Source: Pseudomonas sp. CROZ-RG-20F-R04-15
Lineage (GTDB): Bacteria > Pseudomonadota > Gammaproteobacteria > Pseudomonadales > Pseudomonadaceae
Direction: 5' to 3'
Assembly (NCBI RefSeq): GCF_022662375.1
Contig: NZ_JAKNQL010000032.1
Span: 1 to 63,755, forward strand
DNA: 63,755 bases
A model generated the notes under the pieces. It had not been told where the DNA came from. It made no database searches and saw nothing but the letters and a program-made list of their open reading frames with translations. Numbering within the stretch: position 1 is the stretch's first letter; each line of letters begins with the position of its first letter. The position numbers were made by a program, and so were the translations under genes. Shown here piece by piece: positions 58,237 through 63,755 of this stretch.

Positions 58237-58782
58237 ATGAGCAGCCTGTCCGTCTATCACGTTTCCAGCCCCGACATTCCCAACAAAGTGCTGACCCACT
58301 TTGAAGACATCGCCTCGACCCTGGCCGAGCAGGGCGTGCGCTTCGACCGCTGGCAAGCCGCCGCAAAGATCCAGCCCGGCGCCACGCAGGAAGAAGTGAT
58401 CAGCGCTTATAAAGAACAGATCGACAAACTGATGACCGAGCGCGGTTACATCACTGTCGACGTCATCAGCCTGAACAGCGATCACCCGCAAAAAGCCGAA
58501 TTGCGCGCCAAGTTTCTCGAAGAACACCGCCATGGCGAAGACGAAGTACGCTTTTTCGTTGCTGGTCGTGGCCTGTTTACCTTGCACATCGACGATTACG
58601 TTTACGCAGTGCTCTGTGAGAAGAACGACCTGATTTCAGTGCCGGCCGGCACCAAGCACTGGTTCGACATGGGCGAGCACCCGCACTTCGTGGCGATCCG
58701 CCTGTTCAACAACCCTGAAGGCTGGGTTGCCAACTTCACCGGCGAAGACATCGCCGGCCGTTTCCCGCGTCTGGAGGACTGA
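58237..58782 (+). CDS. mtnD: Acireductone dioxygenase
   Basis: 181 residues from ATG 58237 (M-S-S-L-S-V-Y-H-V), with GAGG upstream; an earlier frame to 58171 is discarded. The cupin metal site H-R-H-G-E-D-E (H-x-H-x4-E group, about 95-101) and the fourth ligand His in T-K-H-W-F-D-M (about 136) are intact. With Fe(II) it gives the 2-keto acid precursor of methionine and formate; with Ni(II), an off-pathway product with CO. mtnC follows after 4 bases. Confidence 0.95.
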   Translation: MSSLSVYHVSSPDIPNKVLTHFEDIASTLAEQGVRFDRWQAAAKIQPGATQEEVISAYKEQIDKLMTERGYITVDVISLNSDHPQKAELRAKFLEEHRHGEDEVRFFVAGRGLFTLHIDDYVYAVLCEKNDLISVPAGTKHWFDMGEHPHFVAIRLFNNPEGWVANFTGEDIAGRFPRLED

Positions 58783-58786
58783 TTCG

Positions 58787-59470
58787 ATGTCGATCAAAGC
58801 GATTGTCACTGACATCGAAGGCACCACCAGCGCGGTGAGTTTCGTGTTTGACGTGCTGTTTCCTTATGCCGCCAAACACTTGCCGGATTTCGTTCGGCAG
58901 AACGCCGAACGCGCCGATGTTGCCGAGCAACTCGACGCCGTGCGCCGCGACAGCAATGCACCGCAGGCGGATGTTGAACGGGTTGTTGAAATTCTCTTGA
59001 GCTGGATCGAGGAAGATCGCAAAGCCACGCCGCTCAAGGTCTTGCAAGGCATGGTCTGGGCGCAGGGTTATCACGCCGGGCAGTTGAAGGGGCATGTCTA
59101 CCCGGATGCCGTTGAAGCGCTGCGACGCTGGCATGCTGCGGGTTATCAACTGTTCGTTTACTCGTCCGGTTCGATTCAGGCGCAGAAATTGATTTTCGGC
59201 TGCTCGGAGGAGGGGGATCTGACGCCGTTGTTCAGCGGGTATTTCGACACGACGTCAGGGCCCAAGCGCGAGGCGCAGTCTTACACCAACATCCAGCAAG
59301 CCATCGGTGTTGAGCCGCAAGAGATTCTGTTCCTCTCGGACATCGTCGAAGAGCTGGACGCCGCTCAGTCGGCAGGCCTGCAAACCTGCGGCCTGGCCCG
59401 CGAAGGCGGCGAGCTGGGCAGCCACATCACCGTCGACACCTTCACCGGCATAGAACCCGAAGCCTTCTAA
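58787..59470 (+). CDS. mtnC: Enolase-phosphatase E1
   Basis: 227 residues from ATG 58787 (M-S-I-K-A-I-V). HAD motif I is D-I-E-G-T-T-S (about 9-15), motif II is V-Y-S-S-G-S-I-Q-A-Q-K (about 124-134) and motif III/IV L-F-L-S-D-I-V-E-E-L-D (about 180-190), all as in MtnC. It enolises and dephosphorylates the diketo sugar phosphate to acireductone, the substrate of MtnD. Last gene of the MFS-mtnB-mtnD-mtnC set; a REP pair follows. Confidence 0.95.
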   Translation: MSIKAIVTDIEGTTSAVSFVFDVLFPYAAKHLPDFVRQNAERADVAEQLDAVRRDSNAPQADVERVVEILLSWIEEDRKATPLKVLQGMVWAQGYHAGQLKGHVYPDAVEALRRWHAAGYQLFVYSSGSIQAQKLIFGCSEEGDLTPLFSGYFDTTSGPKREAQSYTNIQQAIGVEPQEILFLSDIVEELDAAQSAGLQTCGLAREGGELGSHITVDTFTGIEPEAF

Positions 59471-59486
59471 TTTCACCCATTCCTAA

Positions 59487-59577
59487 TGTGGGAGCGAGCC
59501 TGCTCGCGAAAGCGTCCGTTCAGCCAACCTTTTCAGTGCCTGACACACAGCCTTCGCGAGCAGGCTCGCTCCCACAG
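59487..59577. repeat. REP inverted pair
   Basis: Two facing canonical REP copies around an approximately 38-base spacer, just after mtnC. Confidence 0.92.
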
Positions 59578-59596
59578 TAGATTTTCCATAAGCCAC

Positions 59597-59640
59597 AAAA
59601 AAACAGGCCGTGAAGCGAGAGCTCCACGGCCTGTTTTGTT
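59597..59640. terminator. Bidirectional terminator after mtnC
   Basis: AAACAGGCCGTG (59601-59612) with CACGGCCTGTTT (59625-59636), A-run left and T-rich right. Serves converging mtnC and DUF3509 genes. Confidence 0.92.
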
Positions 59641-59656
59641 TAACGCGGTTTATGCG

Positions 59657-59935
59657 TTACAGCGAGTGATAAGTCGGCAGGGCAAAACGCTGCTGGCTCT
59701 GCAGCATCGCGATTTGCGGCAGCTCACTGGCTTGCTCGGCCAGGTCACGGCGAATCGCGCTGATCGCCCACGACAGTTGGTCGCCGGCATGCAGTTGTTG
59801 ATAAGTCAGTGCGCGTTTAAACACTTTGCCGTCGCTGCTGCGCAGAGTCAGCAGGATCCCGCCATCGGGACGTGGCGCAGTGGTGACGTCGAAGTTGGAG
59901 AACAGGGAGGTAAATTTTTCTTGGATCAGGCTCAT
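59657..59935 (-). CDS. DUF3509 family protein
   Basis: 92 residues from ATG 59935 (M-S-L-I-Q-E-K-F), with GAGC spaced 10 bases upstream; a longer open frame upstream lacks the family content. A two-layer small protein of the Pseudomonas DUF3509 type, with P-R-P-D-G-G-I-L-L-T-L-R-S and K-V-F-K-R-A-L-T-Y-Q-Q-L conserved as I remember the family. No signal or membrane segment. Function unknown. It has its own terminator and an AT-rich promoter region upstream. Confidence 0.75.
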   Translation of the reverse strand: MSLIQEKFTSLFSNFDVTTAPRPDGGILLTLRSSDGKVFKRALTYQQLHAGDQLSWAISAIRRDLAEQASELPQIAMLQSQQRFALPTYHSL

Positions 59936-60325
59936 GTCTTTCAGCTCCGTATGCACTTGAATGGCAAGCATGCAGAGGAGGTTGCAGCGATTGTGCCAGC
60001 ATTTGTTAAATAAAAAATGCTTATAAATCAATAGCTTAAAAGAAATGCAATTTGCAGGGGTCGTGCAATCTGCATGAATGGCCATCGTGCATCCTGCATT
60101 TTGCGGGATCGTTGTCGAATTGACGGAACCAATTGATAGCCCGGCGATCATCGCGGCCGTTCCCCCATCAGTAGATACAAAACATTGCAAAAACCGCGTG
60201 TACAGCGCGAGAAGCGCTGACGTATTTTCGATCTCGACCCGCATTCGAATGCGCGGGTTGCTTCAAGCCAAAGCCCGAAAAATAAAAACATCGGCCTGCA
60301 CGCCAAGGTCGAACGGGGAGCTTCC
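59936..60325. other. Gene-free region upstream of acyl-CoA synthetase
   Basis: 390 bases. The left part (59990-60055) is AT-rich and probably holds the promoter of the DUF3509 gene. The right part has no feature I can name beyond the GGGGAG site (60315-60320) before the synthetase. Confidence 0.5.
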
Positions 60326-62164
60326 ATGAGTCACGCGCCAAGCGACACGATTACCTGGAGCATGATGCTCCGCAAACTGCCGATGATTGCCAAAGCCATC
60401 CCACGGGTGGTCAAAGGCATGAAGGTAGCCAACGTCACGGATCCGACCCAAAGCTGTGGCCTTGGCTGGACATTCGAACAAGCGACGCTGCGCAATCCCG
60501 AGGGCCCGGCGTTATTGCAGGGCGATGTGCTGCTGACCTATGTGCAGGTCAACCAGTGGGCCAACCGCATCGCTCACTATCTGAACGGGCAGGGCATCGG
60601 CAAGGGCGACGTGGTCGCGGTGTTTATTGAAAACCGCCCGGAATTGCTGGTGACCATCCTGGCGCTGGCCAAGGTCGGCGCGGTCAGCGCGCTGCTCAAT
60701 ACCTCGCAGACTCGCGACACGCTGATCCACAGTGTGAATCTGGTGGCGCCGGTGGCGATTGTCGTGGGTGAAGAACTGCTTTCGTCTTATGCGGCGATTC
60801 GCGACCAAGTGGCGATTACCGCGCCGCGCACCTGGTTTGTCGCCGATCAGGACACCTGTAGCCATCCGGGCATTGCACCCGAAGGCTACGTCAACCTGAT
60901 CAGCGCCAGTGCCGATGCTTCCAGCGAGAATCCGCCGAGCAGTCAGCAAGTGTTTTTCGACGATCCGTGTTTCTACATTTACACCTCCGGCACCACCGGC
61001 CTGCCCAAGGCCGGCGTGTTCAAGCACGGGCGCTGGATGCGCAGCTCCGCCAGTTTCGGCATGATCGCCCTCAACATGGGCCCCGACGATGTCGTCTATT
61101 GCACCTTGCCGCTGTATCACGCCACCGGTCTTTGCGTGTGCTGGGGCTCGGCGGTCAATGGCGCCTCGGGCTTCGCGATACGGCGCAAATTCAGCGCCAG
61201 CCAGTTCTGGACCGACGTGCGCCGCTACCGCGCGACGACCATCGGTTACGTCGGCGAGCTATGCCGTTATCTGGTCGATCAACCGGCCAGCGCCGATGAC
61301 AGCCGCCACGACGTGCGCAAGATGATTGGTAACGGCTTGCGTCCCGGCGCCTGGGCCGAGTTCAAAACGCGCTTTGCGGTTGAACACATCTGTGAGTTGT
61401 ACGCGGCGAGCGACGGCAACATCGGCTTTACCAACATTCTCAACTTCGACAACACCATCGGTTTTTCCCTGATGGCCTGGGAGTTGGTGGCCTACGACCA
61501 TGACAGCGGTGAGCCGCTGCGTAGTTCCGACGGTTTCATGCGCAAGGTCGGCAAGGGCGAGCAGGGCCTGTTGCTGGCGCGAATCGACGAGAAGGCGCCG
61601 CTGGACGGTTACACCGATCCGAAGAAAACCGCCAAGGTTGTCCTTCACGACGTGTTTGGCAAAGGTGATCGCTTTTTCAACACTGGCGATTTGCTGCGCA
61701 ACATCGGTTTCGGCCACGCACAATTTGTTGATCGACTGGGTGACACCTATCGCTGGAAGGGCGAAAACGTCTCGACCACTGAAGTCGAAAACCTGCTGCT
61801 GCAACATCCGCACATCTCTGAGGCGGTGGCGTATGGCGTAGAGATCCGCAATACCAACGGCCGCGCCGGCATGGCGGCGATCACGCCAGCGGAGTCCCTC
61901 GCGACGCTGGATTTCGCCGAGTTGCTGACCTTCGCCCGCGAACGTATGCCGGCCTATGCAGTGCCGTTATTTCTGCGGGTGAAGGTGAAAATGGAAACCA
62001 CAGGCACCTTCAAATACCAGAAAACTCGACTGAAAAATGAAGGCTTCGACCCGGGCCAGACGGGCGATGATCCGATCTACGCATGGCTGCCCGGCACCCA
62101 GACTTACGTTCGGGTGACCGATGAGGTGCTGGCGGAAATTCATCAGGGCAAGCATCGTTATTGA
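60326..62164 (+). CDS. Long-chain-acyl-CoA synthetase (FATP-like)
   Basis: 612 residues, ATG with GGGGAG five bases ahead. The AMP-binding P-loop Y-I-Y-T-S-G-T-T-G-L-P-K (about 217-228), the A5-type motif Y-A-A-S-D-G-N (about 358-364), the G-D-L-L-R hinge (about 454) and D-T-Y-R-W-K-G-E-N-V-S-T-T-E-V (about 474-488) are all seen; the last one is typical of very-long-chain/FATP types rather than FadD. It ligates fatty acids or related carboxylates to CoA. Physiological substrate unknown. Not in an operon by spacing, although the ankyrin gene follows about 97 bases later. Confidence 0.9.
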   Translation: MSHAPSDTITWSMMLRKLPMIAKAIPRVVKGMKVANVTDPTQSCGLGWTFEQATLRNPEGPALLQGDVLLTYVQVNQWANRIAHYLNGQGIGKGDVVAVFIENRPELLVTILALAKVGAVSALLNTSQTRDTLIHSVNLVAPVAIVVGEELLSSYAAIRDQVAITAPRTWFVADQDTCSHPGIAPEGYVNLISASADASSENPPSSQQVFFDDPCFYIYTSGTTGLPKAGVFKHGRWMRSSASFGMIALNMGPDDVVYCTLPLYHATGLCVCWGSAVNGASGFAIRRKFSASQFWTDVRRYRATTIGYVGELCRYLVDQPASADDSRHDVRKMIGNGLRPGAWAEFKTRFAVEHICELYAASDGNIGFTNILNFDNTIGFSLMAWELVAYDHDSGEPLRSSDGFMRKVGKGEQGLLLARIDEKAPLDGYTDPKKTAKVVLHDVFGKGDRFFNTGDLLRNIGFGHAQFVDRLGDTYRWKGENVSTTEVENLLLQHPHISEAVAYGVEIRNTNGRAGMAAITPAESLATLDFAELLTFARERMPAYAVPLFLRVKVKMETTGTFKYQKTRLKNEGFDPGQTGDDPIYAWLPGTQTYVRVTDEVLAEIHQGKHRY

Positions 62165-62261
62165 ATCTGGCTATGAGCCGGCTTGAGAAAAAGGGGGTGA
62201 CAGCCGCCGTCTCGCTCGGGAAACTGTCGGCTTTCCGATTGACCGAAAGTGGAGTTACCCC

Positions 62262-62780
62262 ATGTCCGACCAAAGCCGCCAGATGACCCCTGAAGAAGCT
62301 GCCGAATTCACCGAGCAGGTTTTCAACAAGGCTCGCGACGGTGATGCCGAGATGCTCGATCGCCTGGTCACCGCTGGTTTGCCGGTGAACCTGAAGAACA
62401 GCAAGGGCGACACGCTGCTGATGCTCGCCAGCTATTACGGCCATGTCGATGCGGTGCAGGTGCTGCTTAAACACAAAGCCGATCCGGAAATGCGCAATGG
62501 CAACGGCCAGAGCCCGATTGCGGGTGCGGCATTCAAAGGTGATCTGGCGGTGGTCAAGGCGCTCGTCGAGGCCGGGGCCGAGATCGAAGGCTCGTCGTTC
62601 GATGGACGTACGGCGTTGATGATGGCGGCGATGTTCAACCGTGTTGAAATCGTTGATTACCTGATCAGCAAAGGCGCCAACGCTCAAGCCAAGGACGCCA
62701 ATGGCGTGACCGCGTTGGACGCGGCGCGCACCATGGGCGCGGTCGATACCACCGCGCAACTGGAAAAGCTGTCTGACTGA
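62262..62780 (+). CDS. Ankyrin-repeat protein
   Basis: 172 residues, cytosolic. About four ankyrin repeats: K-G-D-T-L-L-M-L-A-S-Y-Y-G-H, N-G-Q-S-P-I-A-G-A-A-F-K-G-D, D-G-R-T-A-L-M-M-A-A-M-F-N and the final N-G-V-T-A-L-D-A-A-R, from about residue 20 to 165. These form a protein-binding scaffold. In Pseudomonas such proteins sometimes accompany catalase genes, but none is here. Partner unknown. Confidence 0.9.
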   Translation: MSDQSRQMTPEEAAEFTEQVFNKARDGDAEMLDRLVTAGLPVNLKNSKGDTLLMLASYYGHVDAVQVLLKHKADPEMRNGNGQSPIAGAAFKGDLAVVKALVEAGAEIEGSSFDGRTALMMAAMFNRVEIVDYLISKGANAQAKDANGVTALDAARTMGAVDTTAQLEKLSD

Positions 62781-62866
62781 AATCCCTTCTGATGGACTGT
62801 GGCCAAGGGGAGAATGCGTTATCCTTCGCGCCCTCGAAATTCACCTTCGCCACAGGATCCGCCCTC

Positions 62867-63397
62867 ATGAAAGCCGCACTCGTCGAACTCATCAGCAAAA
62901 TCAGCTCCGGCTGCATGGGCGAGGACGAGATCCTGAACGTTGCCGACGAAGCGGCGCAAGCCTACGCCGATGCCGACGCGTTTCTGACCGCCAACCCGGA
63001 CATCAACTACGACGACACCTTCCCGATTCCGTTGGGCGAGTGGGTGGTGGTCGGCAGCCTGCCGGAAACCGTGTTGTTTCAGGCCGACACCTACGTTGAC
63101 CTGTTCGCGCAGATCGTCGCCTCGTTTGGCCCGGGCGTGGATTTCAACCTCAAGCCCAAGCAACTGGCCAAGACCGAAGCGCTGACCGCGCTCAATCGCA
63201 TCCAGGTGCAGATGAGCAGCATGAACAAGGAAAACGGCGGTTACACGCTGATGAACTTCAGTCAGCTGCTCGACGATGAGCTGCAAATGGTGCTGGTCTA
63301 CGGCAACGACGTGCCACGCGTGCTGGAGTTGTGCGCCGAAGTCGGCATCAGCGCCGCGCCTTCGCTGGAAGCCTTGAAGATCGCCGTTCACGTCTGA
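62867..63397 (+). CDS. Conserved protein of unknown function
   Basis: 176 residues from ATG 62867 (M-K-A-A-L-V-E-L-I), with AGGA about 10 bases upstream; an in-frame start at 62792 would add 25 residues between genes and is less likely. Acidic and alpha-helical; no membrane segment, signal or motif I recognise. Clean open frame with normal GC use, so it is a real gene. Confidence 0.75.
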   Translation: MKAALVELISKISSGCMGEDEILNVADEAAQAYADADAFLTANPDINYDDTFPIPLGEWVVVGSLPETVLFQADTYVDLFAQIVASFGPGVDFNLKPKQLAKTEALTALNRIQVQMSSMNKENGGYTLMNFSQLLDDELQMVLVYGNDVPRVLELCAEVGISAAPSLEALKIAVHV

Positions 63398-63468
63398 GTG
63401 CAATAAAAGGGAACCCTGCGCGCGACCGTCTATCCTAAAAGTGCATGCCACTATTCTGGAGCGACACC

Positions 63469-63660
63469 ATGGGTTCCACGTTCAACGGTCTGATTGGCCT
63501 GATCATCCTTGCCCTCGACATCTGGGCCATCATCAACGTGTTGAAAAGCGGCGCAACCACCGGGATGAAAATTGTCTGGGTGCTGCTGATCATCCTCCTG
63601 CCAGTGCTGGGCCTGATCATCTGGGCGATTGCCGGACCGCGGGGCAACGTGCGGATCTGA
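63469..63660 (+). CDS. Small PLDc_N-type membrane protein
   Basis: 63 residues from ATG 63469 with GGAG ahead. Two hydrophobic helices, L-I-G-L-I-I-L-A-L-D-I-W-A-I-I-N-V-L and I-V-W-V-L-L-I-I-L-L-P-V-L-G-L-I-I-W-A-I-A-G-P-R, fit the PLDc_N pattern (helix, basic loop, W-V-x-L-I-x-L-P-V-x-G). Often at the N-terminus of cardiolipin synthases, it stands alone here and is likely not catalytic. Confidence 0.85.
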   Translation: MGSTFNGLIGLIILALDIWAIINVLKSGATTGMKIVWVLLIILLPVLGLIIWAIAGPRGNVRI

Positions 63661-63689
63661 CACCGCTTCCGGGAACACCGCATTACCCC

Positions 63690-63755
63690 TGTGGGAGCGA
63701 GCCTGCTCGCGAAAGCGGTAGATCAGTCACCGACAATGTTGACTGACACTCCGTC
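63690..63755. repeat. REP element at window edge
   Basis: A canonical REP copy at 63690-63714; the facing copy would lie past the window end. Confidence 0.85.

Noticed and set aside
10947..63755. Regularly recurring palindromes considered as a CRISPR array
   Set aside because: Copies are kilobases apart, inverted in pairs and intergenic; these are REP elements.

Overview
The window is a piece of a Pseudomonas chromosome, most likely from the P. fluorescens group. The evidence is GC-rich coding sequence, a MinCDE locus, an AlgO/Prc protease, membrane-bound urate hydroxylase PuuD, and at least thirteen copies of palindromic intergenic repeats of fluorescent-pseudomonad type. From memory, the left block (3-24 kb) has the gene order of P. 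aeruginosa PA3258-PA3241, and the right block (50-59 kb) that of PA1675-PA1685.

Layout. 1-1.5 kb: the 3' end of an rhs gene with a variable toxin tip, which is frameshifted at an A6 run, and a probable immunity gene. 1.5-5.6 kb: an EAL-CBS-GGDEF cyclic-di-GMP protein and the tail-specific protease Prc, both on the minus strand. 5.7-13.2 kb: a quinone oxidoreductase, then a minus-strand ABC import cluster (binding protein, alkaline-phosphatase-fold hydrolase, two permeases, ATPase, HAD phosphatase). This faces a divergent GntR/UTRA regulator with two matching operator-like sites; I infer import of a phosphorylated organic compound. 13.2-24 kb: housekeeping genes (M20 amidohydrolase, MscS-type channel, M18 aminopeptidase, RluA-type pseudouridine synthase, minCDE, lauroyl acyltransferase, patatin). 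24.2-33.2 kb: a complete urate-to-glyoxylate route. It has two Tsx/OmpK-like outer-membrane channels, urate permease, PuuD, HiuH, UraD, PuuE, allantoicase and ureidoglycolate lyase.

33.3-44.8 kb is the most unusual part. Five large minus-strand genes lie in one direction: a 1168-residue protein with a Tcd-like pore-forming segment and RTX repeats, followed by four tandem paralogs of 564-631 residues. The paralogs have Ser/Thr/Pro-rich N-termini, a duplicated beta-rich module and a shared C-terminal domain. Two, less clearly a third, carry a c-Myc-like nuclear localisation motif in the linker. No secretion system or mobility gene is visible. The island separates hiuH from a purine permease, and matching TTGTGTACAA operator-like sites occur on both sides, so it looks inserted into an older purine-catabolism region.

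45-63.7 kb: LysE exporter, purine permease, a MarR regulator divergent from a PLP aminotransferase, glutaredoxin-like protein, folE, Smr protein, an isochorismatase-fold protein lacking its cysteine, prmB, aroC, a transporter joined to methionine-salvage genes mtnB-mtnD-mtnC, a DUF3509 protein, an acyl-CoA synthetase, an ankyrin protein and two small genes. I saw no tRNA, rRNA, CRISPR array, transposase or integrase.
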